33,971 bases of DNA from Pseudoluteimonas sp044226035 (GTDB lineage: Bacteria > Pseudomonadota > Gammaproteobacteria > Xanthomonadales > Xanthomonadaceae), in NCBI GenBank assembly GCA_044226035.1, contig JBGAHT010000026.1, positions 1 to 33,971 on the forward strand. Direction: 5' to 3'. A model generated the notes under the pieces. The model saw only the letters and a list, made by a program, of their open reading frames with translations, ran no database searches and had not been told where the DNA came from. Positions 13,689 through 20,807 of this stretch are shown here, in pieces. Position 1 is the first letter of the stretch, and each line of letters begins with the position of its first letter. The position numbers and the translations under genes were made by a program.

Positions 13689-15251
13689 TCACTTCACCCC
13701 GTGCATCAGCTTGTTGATCAGCGGCGCGATCAGGAACAGCAGCACGCCCGAACCGACCAGCGCATAGAAGCCGAAGGTGTAGCCCGCGTGCGCGGACTGC
13801 ACGGTCATGCCGGCTTCGCCGCTGACCTGGCCCGCGAAGATGCCGGCGAGGTTGTTGCCGATCGCGATCGACAGGAACCAGCAGCCCATCGCGAGGCCAC
13901 CGAGCTTGGCCGGCGCCAGCTTGGTGGTCATCGACAGGCCGATCGGCGACAGGCACAGCTCGCCCACCGACTGGATCACGTAGACCATGAACAGCGTCCA
14001 GAACGGGATCTTGCCGGCGCCGTCGACCATACTCGACAACGCCACCATCAGCAGCAGGAAGGCGAGGCCGTTGAAGATCAGGCCGAGGCCGAACTTGCGC
14101 GGGATGATCGGGTTGTTGCGGCCCATCTTCACCCACAGCCAGGCCAGGATCGGCGCGAGCACGATGATCGCCACCGAGTTCACCGACTGGAACCAGGACA
14201 CCGGGAAGTCGTTGGTGCCGGCCAGCGCCTGGAACAGGCCCTGCATGCCGATGTCGCGGTTGACGATCTTCTCGGCGAGGAAGTTGAACGAGCTGCCGGC
14301 CTGTTCGAAGAACATCCAGAACAGCACGTTGAACGCGAAGATGACCAGCATCGCCACGACCTTGTCGCGCGAGACCTTGCCCTCCACCACGCCCTCGCGG
14401 AACAACATGATCGCGGGGATGATGAACAACGCCATCAGGATGTACTGCAGCAAGGTCGCGTCGATGGTCAGCAGCGCGTAGAACAGCGGGATCCCGATCA
14501 CCACGCCGAACAGCAGCACCAGGCTCACGTTGCGCGGCCCGGTCTGGTGCGCGGCCGGCAGGCCGATGCCCTTCAGCTGGCGGCGGCCGAACCAGAACCA
14601 CACCAGGCTCAGCAGCATGCCGATGCCGGCGGAGATGAACACGACCTTGTACGCGGGCATCCCTTCGACGCCGAAGATCTTCTGCGCGAGGTACTGGGTC
14701 ACCAGCGGCGCCAGCAGCGCGCCGAGGTTGATGCCCATGTAGAAGATGGTGAAGCCCGAATCGCGGCGCTCGTCGCCCTGCGCGTACAGCTTGCCGACGA
14801 TGGTGGAAATGATCGGCTTGAACAGGCCGTTGCCGACGATGATCGTGGCCAGGCCGAGCTTGAACATCGACTCGGTCGGCGACGCCAGCAGGAACAGGCC
14901 CGCGGCCATGATCACCGCGCCGAGCAGGATCGATCGCTGGAAGCCGATCAGCTTGTCGGCGACGTATCCGCCGAAGATCGCGCCCGCGTACACCAGCGCC
15001 AGGTAGGCGCCGTACAGCTCGCTCGCGGGTTTTTCGTAGGACGCATCGCCGCCGTGGAGTTGCGCGACGATGTACAGCACCATCGCCCAGCGGATGCCGT
15101 AGAACGCGAAGCGTTCCCAGAATTCGGACATGAACAGCATCCACAGCGGACGCGGATGGCCCATCACGGTCGGGAAATCGGGTGGCTGCGTGCCGCCCGG
15201 CGGCGCCTGCATGCCCGGGCCGGCCGGTTCGACGTTGGTGGCTGCACTCAT
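13689..15251 (-). CDS. POT/PTR family proton-dependent oligopeptide transporter
   Basis: 520-residue inner-membrane symporter of the POT branch of the major facilitator superfamily, importing di- and tripeptides with protons. Signature residues: EFWERFAFYGIR, which carries the ExxER(F/Y) proton-coupling motif in helix 1; GGYVADKLIG between helices 2 and 3; and FTIFYMGINLGALLAPL (PTR2 signature). EQAGSSFNFLAEK and SVGELCLSPIGLSMTTKLAP in the C-half also match the family. The N-terminal 30 residues are Pro/Gly-rich and cytosolic. The ATG at 15251 has GGGGAA upstream. It lies 128 bases after kynA on the same strand, suggesting peptide uptake feeding tryptophan breakdown, although that link is only positional. 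Confidence 0.94.
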   Translation of the reverse strand: MSAATNVEPAGPGMQAPPGGTQPPDFPTVMGHPRPLWMLFMSEFWERFAFYGIRWAMVLYIVAQLHGGDASYEKPASELYGAYLALVYAGAIFGGYVADKLIGFQRSILLGAVIMAAGLFLLASPTESMFKLGLATIIVGNGLFKPIISTIVGKLYAQGDERRDSGFTIFYMGINLGALLAPLVTQYLAQKIFGVEGMPAYKVVFISAGIGMLLSLVWFWFGRRQLKGIGLPAAHQTGPRNVSLVLLFGVVIGIPLFYALLTIDATLLQYILMALFIIPAIMLFREGVVEGKVSRDKVVAMLVIFAFNVLFWMFFEQAGSSFNFLAEKIVNRDIGMQGLFQALAGTNDFPVSWFQSVNSVAIIVLAPILAWLWVKMGRNNPIIPRKFGLGLIFNGLAFLLLMVALSSMVDGAGKIPFWTLFMVYVIQSVGELCLSPIGLSMTTKLAPAKLGGLAMGCWFLSIAIGNNLAGIFAGQVSGEAGMTVQSAHAGYTFGFYALVGSGVLLFLIAPLINKLMHGVK

Positions 15252-15379
15252 TCGACGGATTCCCCTGTGGATGTCTTTGCGTATTCAGGAACAAGGCCCG
15301 CGGCGCGGGACGGCCGAGCATTGCCGACCGCGCGCCGCCGCGTCAAACCGCGGCACTCATGCTGCAACGCAGCAGGCGA

Positions 15380-16249
15380 TCAGTACGCCGCCGCGGGCGC
15401 GCCGATCGCGGTGCGCACTTCGAACAGTTCCGGGAAGAAGGTCAGGTCCAGCGCCTGCTTGAGAAAGCCCACGCCGCTGGAGCCGCCGGTGCCGCGCTTG
15501 AAGCCGATGATGCGCAGCACCGTGCGCATGTGCCGGAAGCGCCACAGCTGGAATTGCGTCTCGAGGTCGACCAGGTCCTCGCACAGGTGGTACTCGGCCC
15601 AGTAGGCGTCGGTGTCCTCGTAGATGCGCTCGAACACCGGCAGCAGCTCCGGATCGGACAGGTGCGGCTGCGACCAGTCGCGGGCGAGGTGGCGTTGCGG
15701 GACCGCGTGGCCGTGGCGCGCGAGGTAGGCCAGCGCCTCGTCGTAGAGCGACGGCGATTCGAGCGCTTCGCGCAGCCGCGCCTGCCCCTCCGGATCGTGC
15801 GCGAACACCTTGAGCATGTCCGCGTTCTTGTTCCCCAGCAGGAATTCGACGATGCGGTACTGCAGCGACTGGAAGCCGGACGAAGGCCCGAGCACCTGGC
15901 GGAATTCCATGTATTCGGACGGGGTGAGCGTCTCCAGCACCGACCACATCGCGGTCAGCTGCGCGATCACCTGCTTGCAGCGCGCGAAGATCTTCTGGCA
16001 GGCGTCGAGCTCGTCGCGGCGCAGGTGCGCGACCGCCGCGCCCAGCTCATGCACCAGCAGCTTCAGCCACAGCTCCGAGACCTGGTGCTGGATGATGAAC
16101 AGCAGCTCGTCGTGGTGCGGCGGGTCCGAGAGCGGCTTCTGCGCGGACAGCAGCTGCTGCAACTGCAGGTAGCCGCCGTAGGTGACGCGCCCCGCGAGAT
16201 CGGTGTGGATGTCCGCCTCGAGCGGACGCTGGTTGTCGTCGATCGCCAT
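15380..16249 (-). CDS. kynA: Tryptophan 2,3-dioxygenase
   Basis: Haem enzyme that cleaves tryptophan to N-formylkynurenine, first step of the kynurenine pathway. The 289-residue protein carries TYGGYLQLQQLLSAQ, HHDELLFIIQHQVSELW with His55 at the substrate pocket, FRQVLGPSSGFQSLQYR, and RFRHMRTVLRIIGFKRGTGG with haem ligand His240. Both residue numbers equal those of the Xanthomonas campestris enzyme, supporting start and completeness. The start is the ATG at 16249; the frame runs on upstream only as a shadow of the E1 alpha gene. No other kynurenine-pathway gene is in the window. It is divergent from the E1 alpha gene across 219 bases that hold one small hairpin (16345-16359) and a TATCAT at 16435, otherwise nothing clear. 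Confidence 0.97.
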   Translation of the reverse strand: MAIDDNQRPLEADIHTDLAGRVTYGGYLQLQQLLSAQKPLSDPPHHDELLFIIQHQVSELWLKLLVHELGAAVAHLRRDELDACQKIFARCKQVIAQLTAMWSVLETLTPSEYMEFRQVLGPSSGFQSLQYRIVEFLLGNKNADMLKVFAHDPEGQARLREALESPSLYDEALAYLARHGHAVPQRHLARDWSQPHLSDPELLPVFERIYEDTDAYWAEYHLCEDLVDLETQFQLWRFRHMRTVLRIIGFKRGTGGSSGVGFLKQALDLTFFPELFEVRTAIGAPAAAY

Positions 16250-16468
16250 GCGCGGATTCTCGCATGCGTGCCGGCGCCTCGCCCACGGCCGGCCCCGCGG
16301 CGAACCGGCGGCGCTCCGTACGCCGGCGTTTGCGCCCTCCTCGATGGCCCTTCGGGCCAGCGCGACGCTTCGCCGGGGAACGCGCCCGGCGTTTGTTTGC
16401 GGCATCGCGCAACGGGCGGTTCCGGCGCAGCCGGTATCATGGGCGGATCGTTCCCCTGAAGGCGCCCG

Positions 16469-17542
16469 ATGACCACCGCCGCCACGTTCGAAATCGAATA
16501 CCTGCAATACCTCAAGCCCGACGGCACCCTGGCCGCGAAGCTGCCGCCGGCGGTGCACGACGCGAAGGCGCTGCTGCCGCTGTTCAAGCAGATGCTGTTC
16601 GTGCGCACCTTCGACACCAAGGCGATCGCCTTGCAGCGCACCGGCAAGCTCGGCACCTACGCCGCCTGCCTCGGCCACGAGGCGACGCATGTCGGCATCG
16701 GCGCGTCGATGCGGCCCGAGGACGTGTTCGCGCCCAGCTACCGCGAGTACGGCGCGCAGTTCATGCGCGGGGTCAAGCCGCGCGACGTGCTGATGTACTG
16801 GGGCGGCGACGAGCGCGGCAACGACTTCGAGGTGCCGCGCAACGACTACCCGTGGTGCGTGCCGATCTCGACCCAGTGCCTGATGGCCGCGGGCGCGGCG
16901 CTGAGCTTCAAGCTGCGCAAGCAGGACCGCCTCGCGGTCTCCTGCTGCGGCGACGGCGGTTCGTCCAAGACCGATTTCTACGCTGCGGTGAATTCCGCCG
17001 GCGCGTACAAGCTGCCGCTGGTGCTGTGCGTGATCAACAACGGCTGGGCGATCTCGGTGCCGCGCAAGGCGCAGACCGGCGCGCAGACGCTGGCGCAGAA
17101 AGGCCTGGCCGGCGGCCTCGCCTGCCTGCAGGTGGACGGCAACGACCTGGTCGCGGTGCTGGAGGCGATGCGCCGCGCGACCGAGCGCGCGCGCAAGGGC
17201 GAAGGCGGCACCGTGATCGAATTCCTCACCTACCGCCTGCACGACCACACCACCGCCGACGACGCGCGCCGCTACCGCGGCGAGGAGGAAGTGAAGGCGG
17301 CGTGGGAGAAGGAACCGTTCCTGCGCCTGCGCAAGTTCCTCGTCGACCAGAAGCTGTGGGACGAGGCGCAGGAGAAGGCCTGGGTCGAGGAATGCGGGAA
17401 GCAGGTGGATGTGGAAATCAACGCCTACCTCGAAACCCCCGTACAGCCGGTGGAAGCGATGTTCGACTACCTCTACGCCGACATGCCGGCGGACGTGATG
17501 GCACAACGCGATGCCGCGATCGCGCAGGAGAAGCGCGCATGA
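16469..17542 (+). CDS. 2-Oxoacid dehydrogenase E1 component, alpha subunit
   Basis: Thiamine diphosphate-dependent alpha subunit of an alpha2-beta2 E1, decarboxylating pyruvate or branched-chain 2-oxoacids and passing the acyl group to the E2 lipoyl arm. In 357 residues it shows RTFDTKAIALQRTGKLGTY, LGHEATHVG and the thiamine-diphosphate motif from GDGG (161-164) to NN (190-191), then TYRLHDHTTADDARRYR, the phosphorylation-loop equivalent. The layout resembles Gram-positive-type PdhA as well as branched-chain E1 alpha, so the substrate is left open. GAAGG lies 8 bases before the ATG. Its stop overlaps the beta-subunit ATG by four bases (ATGA), fitting 1:1 subunit production. Confidence 0.92.
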   Translation: MTTAATFEIEYLQYLKPDGTLAAKLPPAVHDAKALLPLFKQMLFVRTFDTKAIALQRTGKLGTYAACLGHEATHVGIGASMRPEDVFAPSYREYGAQFMRGVKPRDVLMYWGGDERGNDFEVPRNDYPWCVPISTQCLMAAGAALSFKLRKQDRLAVSCCGDGGSSKTDFYAAVNSAGAYKLPLVLCVINNGWAISVPRKAQTGAQTLAQKGLAGGLACLQVDGNDLVAVLEAMRRATERARKGEGGTVIEFLTYRLHDHTTADDARRYRGEEEVKAAWEKEPFLRLRKFLVDQKLWDEAQEKAWVEECGKQVDVEINAYLETPVQPVEAMFDYLYADMPADVMAQRDAAIAQEKRA

Positions 17543-18528
17543 GCGATGCAACGCCCATCACCCTGATCGAAGCGATCACCCAGGCGCTCGCCTACGAGAT
17601 GAAGCACGACGACGCGGTCGTGGTGCTCGGCGAGGACGTCGGCGTCAACGGCGGCGTGTTCCGCGCCACCGCCGGCCTGCAGCAGGTCTTCGGCGACCAG
17701 CGCGTGCTCGACACGCCGCTGGACGAAACCACGATCGCCGGCCTGACGGTCGGCATGGCCTCGCAGGGCATGAAGCCGGTGGCCGAGGCGCAGTTCGACG
17801 GCTTCATGTACCCGATGGTGGATTTCATCGTCTGCCACGCGGCGCGCATGCGCTATCGCACCCGCGGCCGCCTGCACTGCCCGATGGTGCTGCGCGTGCC
17901 GTGGGGCGGCGGCATCCGCGCGCCGGAACACCATTCCGAGGCGAACGAATCCATCTTCACCAACGTGCCCGGCCTGCGCGTGGTGATGCCGTCCTCGCCG
18001 CAGCGCGCCTACGGCCTGCTGCTCGCCGCGATCCGCGACCCGGATCCGGTGATCTACATGGAACCCAAGCGCATCTACCGGCAGTACAAGGAACTGGTGC
18101 CGGACGACGGCGAGGCGCTGCCGCTCGATGTCTGCTACGTGCTGCGCGACGGCAGCGACGTCACCCTCGTCACCTGGGGCGCGCAGGTGAAGGAAACCCT
18201 GGAGGCCGCCGACAATCTCGCCGCCGAAGGCATCAGCGCCGAGGTCATCGACGTCGCCACGCTCAAGCCGCTGGATTTCCCCACCATCGCCGAGTCGGTG
18301 GCCAAGACCGGGCGCTGCGTGATCGTGCACGAAGCGGCGAAGACCGCCGGCTTCGGCGCCGAGGTCGCCGCGCGCGTGGCCGAGGAATGCCTGTTCGACC
18401 TGCTCGCCCCGGTCGAGCGCGTCACCGGTTACGACACCCACATCCCGCTGTTCCGCCTCGAGATGAAGTACCTGCCGAGCACGGACAAGATCGTCGCCGC
18501 CGCCAGGCGCGCGATGGCGTATTCCTGA
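17539..18528 (+). CDS. 2-Oxoacid dehydrogenase E1 component, beta subunit
   Basis: Partner of the alpha subunit; its pyrimidine-binding domain completes the thiamine site. 329 residues with LIEAITQALAYEMKHD, VLGEDVGVNGGVFRAT, the conserved DTPLDETTIAGLTVGMA and EAQFDGFMYPMVDF, then RVPWGGGIRAPEHHSEANES, which includes the active-site histidines, and the C-terminal transketolase-like GRCVIVHEAAKTAGFGAEVAAR. The ATG lies inside the last codons of E1 alpha. The E2 start follows the stop after 11 bases with AAAGGA as ribosome-binding site. Confidence 0.95.
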   Translation: MSDATPITLIEAITQALAYEMKHDDAVVVLGEDVGVNGGVFRATAGLQQVFGDQRVLDTPLDETTIAGLTVGMASQGMKPVAEAQFDGFMYPMVDFIVCHAARMRYRTRGRLHCPMVLRVPWGGGIRAPEHHSEANESIFTNVPGLRVVMPSSPQRAYGLLLAAIRDPDPVIYMEPKRIYRQYKELVPDDGEALPLDVCYVLRDGSDVTLVTWGAQVKETLEAADNLAAEGISAEVIDVATLKPLDFPTIAESVAKTGRCVIVHEAAKTAGFGAEVAARVAEECLFDLLAPVERVTGYDTHIPLFRLEMKYLPSTDKIVAAARRAMAYS

Positions 18529-18539
18529 AAGGACACCGC

Positions 18540-19916
18540 ATGAGTCACAAGACCTTCAACCTCCCCGATCTCGGCGAAGGCCTGCCGGACGCGACCATCG
18601 TCGAGTGGTACGTCAAGGTCGGCGACGTCATCAAGCTGGACGAGAACCTCGTCTCCATGGAAACCGCGAAGGCGGTGGTCGACGTGCCGTCGCCGGTCAG
18701 CGGCAAGGTGCTGAAGCTCGCCGGCGCCGCCGGCGACGTGATCGTCACCGGCACGATGCTGGCCGAATTCGAAATCGACCCGTCGCTGCCGCAGCGCGCG
18801 GAAGGCCAGGACACCGGCCACCATCATGCATCTCCTCCTTCTCCCCCGCCCGCGGGGGAGAAGGTGCCGAAGGCGGATGAGGGGGAAAAGCAGCCCGAAG
18901 ACGCCGGCACCGTGGTCGGCGCGATGCAGGTCGGCAATGCGGTGGTGAGCGAAGCCGCGGTCGCGGTCGGCGGGGTCAAGGCGGTGCCCGCGGTGCGCGC
19001 GATGGCGCGCAAGCTCGGCGTCGACATCGCCCGCGTGCGCGCGACCGGCGCCGACGGCACCGTGAGCATGGACGACGTGAAGCGCGCGGCGGCCGATGGT
19101 TCGCTCTTGCTCCCCTCTCCCGCCGGGAGAGGGGCTGGGGGTGAGGGGTTGAAGCAACCCATCCCCTCATCCGCCCTTCGGGCACCTTCTCCCGAAGGGA
19201 GAAGGGAAGAGCATCAGCGCAGCACGCTGTCGCAATCCGGCAAGCCGATGCGCACGCAGCCGCCGGGCGTGGCCGCGACCGGCCAGCCGGAACAGTTGAA
19301 GGGCGTGCGCCGCAACATGGCCCGGGTGATGGCCGACGCGCATGCGAACGTGGTCCCGACCACGCTGGTCGACGATGCGGACCTGCACGCCTGGCTGGGC
19401 AAGCAGGACATCACCTCGCGCCTGGTCCGCGCGATCGTCGCCGCCTGCAAGGCCGTGCCGGCGCTGAACGCGTGGTTCGACGGCGCCAACCTCACCCGCA
19501 CCCAGCATCCGCACGTGGACATCGGCATCGCGGTGGACACCGACGACGGCCTGTTCGTGCCCGCGCTGCGCAACGCCGACATGCTCGACGGCAACGGCGT
19601 GCGCGCCGCGATCAAGCGCCTGCGCGCGCAGGTCGAGGACCGCTCGATCCCGTCGTCGGAACTGTCCGGCTACACGATCTCGCTCAGCAACTTCGGCATG
19701 TTCGCCGGCCGCTACGCGACGCCGGTGGTGGTGCCGCCGTGCGTAGCCATCGTCGGCGCGGGCAAGCTCTCGCACGACGTGGTCGCGGTGATGGGCGGCA
19801 TCGAAGTGCACCGGCGCATGCCGATCTCGCTGACCTTCGACCATCGCGCCTGCACCGGCGGCGAAGCGGCGCGCTTCCTCGCCGCGCTGCTCGCCGACCT
19901 CGCGCAGCCGAATTAA
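18540..19916 (+). CDS. 2-Oxoacid dehydrogenase E2 (dihydrolipoamide acyltransferase) with repeat-derived linkers
   Basis: 458 residues: one lipoyl domain (about 1-80, lipoyl-lysine Lys44 in VSMETAKAVVDV), an E1/E3-binding domain (about 146-185, AVPAVRAMARKLGVDIARV) and a catalytic acyltransferase domain (about 253-458). Two palindromic genome repeats lie in frame in the two linkers: residues about 100-116 (ASPPSPPPAGEKVPKADEG) and about 191-223 (LPSPAGRGAGGEGLKQPI onward). The usual catalytic DHRxxDG is DHRACTGG, with His435 kept but Thr439 in place of Asp. This may be a subfamily trait. Last gene of the E1-E2 operon; no E3 gene is in the window. A CCCCGGC-GAAA-GCCGGGG hairpin follows the stop. 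Confidence 0.93.
   Translation: MSHKTFNLPDLGEGLPDATIVEWYVKVGDVIKLDENLVSMETAKAVVDVPSPVSGKVLKLAGAAGDVIVTGTMLAEFEIDPSLPQRAEGQDTGHHHASPPSPPPAGEKVPKADEGEKQPEDAGTVVGAMQVGNAVVSEAAVAVGGVKAVPAVRAMARKLGVDIARVRATGADGTVSMDDVKRAAADGSLLLPSPAGRGAGGEGLKQPIPSSALRAPSPEGRREEHQRSTLSQSGKPMRTQPPGVAATGQPEQLKGVRRNMARVMADAHANVVPTTLVDDADLHAWLGKQDITSRLVRAIVAACKAVPALNAWFDGANLTRTQHPHVDIGIAVDTDDGLFVPALRNADMLDGNGVRAAIKRLRAQVEDRSIPSSELSGYTISLSNFGMFAGRYATPVVVPPCVAIVGAGKLSHDVVAVMGGIEVHRRMPISLTFDHRACTGGEAARFLAALLADLAQPN
18837..18885 (+). repeat. Palindromic repeat inside the E2 gene, first linker
   Basis: A perfect 13-bp stem (CCTTCTCCCCCGC with GCGGGGGAGAAGG, loop CC) and a tail GTGCCGAAGGCGGATGAGGGGG. The reading frame stays open and the sequence encodes SPPPAGEKVPKADEGE-type linker residues. 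The tail matches the inverted right-hand unit at 19163-19206. Confidence 0.85.
19112..19206. repeat. Inverted pair of palindromic repeats inside the E2 gene, second linker
   Basis: Left unit 19112-19148: stem CCCCTCTCCC with GGGAGAGGGG, tail CTGGGGGTGAGGGG. Right unit 19163-19206, inverted: CCCCTCATCCGCCC then a stem CCTTCTCCC with GGGAGAAGG. Fourteen bases separate the tails. The geometry is that of the DUF559 cassette at 10168-10608 without a gene. Open in frame; encodes part of the linker before the catalytic domain. Confidence 0.85.
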
Positions 19917-19922
19917 GGAACT

Positions 19923-20001
19923 CGTCACCCCGGCGAAAGCCGGGGCCCAGCTTCTTGTCGATGATGGGAAGCGCTGGGTTCCGGCTTCCACCGGAATGAC
20001 G
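19923..20001. repeat. Dispersed inverted repeat after the E2 gene
   Basis: Outer ends CGTCA and TGACG are inverted. Inside are a CCCCGGC-GAAA-GCCGGGG hairpin (19928-19945) and, later, CTGGGTTCCGGCTTCCACCGG facing CCGGGGCCCAG. Translated shadows of this element (VIPVEAGTQ, AFAGVT) are common in proteobacterial genomes, marking it as a dispersed repeat. It probably ends the E2 transcript. Confidence 0.65.
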
Positions 20002-20013
20002 GAATGGAGAGTT

Positions 20014-20400
20014 ATGACCCACCGCAGCCGCCTCGCCGGTTTCATCATCGACTGCAACACCGATGACCTGGATGCGGCCGCGGATTTCTGGTCGCAGGCG
20101 CTCGGCTGCAGCGTCGCCGACCGCGACGCGGGCGACGGCGAAGCCGAATACCAGATGCTGGGCGATACGCCCGGCGAGCTGCACATCGAGGTGCAGAAGG
20201 TCGCGCATCCCTCGCGCGTGCACCTGGACATCGAATCCGACGACGTGGATGCCGAGGCCGAACGGCTGGAGAAACTCGGCGCGAAAAAGATCGCGTTCGT
20301 GAAGCGCTGGTGGGTGATGGAAGCCCCGACCGGGCAGCGCTTCTGCGTGGTCAGGATGAAGCACCCGGAACGCGGCGCCCCGGCGAACGAATGGGATTGA
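20014..20400 (+). CDS. VOC (glyoxalase-like) family protein
   Basis: 128-residue single-module vicinal-oxygen-chelate protein: FIIDCNTDDLDAAADFWSQALG is the typical first strand and helix, VHLDIESDDVDAEAERLEKLGA the second half, and MEAPTGQRFCVVR the end strand. Probable metal ligands are limited to His/Glu in ELHIEVQ and VHLDIE, so it may bind a small ligand rather than be a true glyoxalase. The start is the ATG at 20014 with GGAG 5 bases upstream, directly after a dispersed repeat; the ATG at 19996 would begin inside that repeat. No functional link to neighbours is visible. Confidence 0.8.
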   Translation: MTHRSRLAGFIIDCNTDDLDAAADFWSQALGCSVADRDAGDGEAEYQMLGDTPGELHIEVQKVAHPSRVHLDIESDDVDAEAERLEKLGAKKIAFVKRWWVMEAPTGQRFCVVRMKHPERGAPANEWD

Positions 20401-20410
20401 CCACATATTC

Positions 20411-20496
20411 CCGTTCGTCCTGAGCGTAGGCGCGAAGCGCCGAAGTCGAAGGACGCACGCCCTTCGACTTCGCTTCGCTACGCTCAGGGCGAACGG
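20411..20496. repeat. Large dispersed inverted repeat overlapping a gene end
   Basis: Outer arms of 19 bases (20411-20429 and 20478-20496) match at 18 positions after reverse complement, and inner CGAAGTCGAAGG pairs perfectly with CCTTCGACTTCG. It can fold into one long hairpin. It separates convergent genes and supplies the last codons and the TGA stop (20486-20484) of the gene on the minus strand. Confidence 0.8.
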
Positions 20497-20807
20497 AGTG
20501 ATTGATTGAACAATCGACGCCGCAGCAGAACCGCCGCGGTCAATACCGCGAGGAACACGCCGTAACCGACCGAGGTCGCGAGGACCTGCGGCCACAGGTG
20601 GCCGTGGCCGCGGTCGGCCAGGCCGAAGCTCCAGTGCAGGCTGGCAAGGCAGGCGGCGAAGGCGAGCAGCAAGGCGATGGCATCGAAACCGCGCCGGCGC
20701 GCGTTGCGCGGCTGCCGCGGATACAGCCAGTACAGCGCCGACAGGATCAGGAACCACGGCGCGAACAGGATCAGCGCCAACGCCGGCATCCCGGCGACGT
20801 CGTTCAC
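20484..20807 (-). CDS. Small three-helix membrane protein coupled to trpS
   Basis: 107-residue protein with three hydrophobic segments: ALALILFAPWFLILSALYWL, AIALLLAFAACLASLHWSF and VLATSVGYGVFLAVLTAAVLL. The basic PRQPRNARRRG loop after the first helix suggests that side is cytosolic. No family recognised. The start is GTG at 20807: it overlaps the trpS TGA as GTGA, and GGAGAAATC gives a good ribosome-binding site; an ATG six codons in (20789) is an alternative. The C-terminal residues (about QSLRSP) and stop come from the dispersed repeat at 20411-20496, so the original C-terminus may have been replaced. Confidence 0.75.
   Translation of the reverse strand: MNDVAGMPALALILFAPWFLILSALYWLYPRQPRNARRRGFDAIALLLAFAACLASLHWSFGLADRGHGHLWPQVLATSVGYGVFLAVLTAAVLLRRRLFNQSLRSP

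Noticed and set aside
16250..16468. Divergent kynA / E1 alpha intergenic region as a strong shared promoter or riboswitch
   Set aside because: Only a short TGGCCC-TTC-GGGCCA hairpin and a lone TATCAT were seen; no -35, no known riboswitch core and no clear operator.
10168..20496. Spaced palindromes considered as a CRISPR array
   Set aside because: The repeats are far apart, differ in sequence and orientation, and there are no regular spacers or cas genes.
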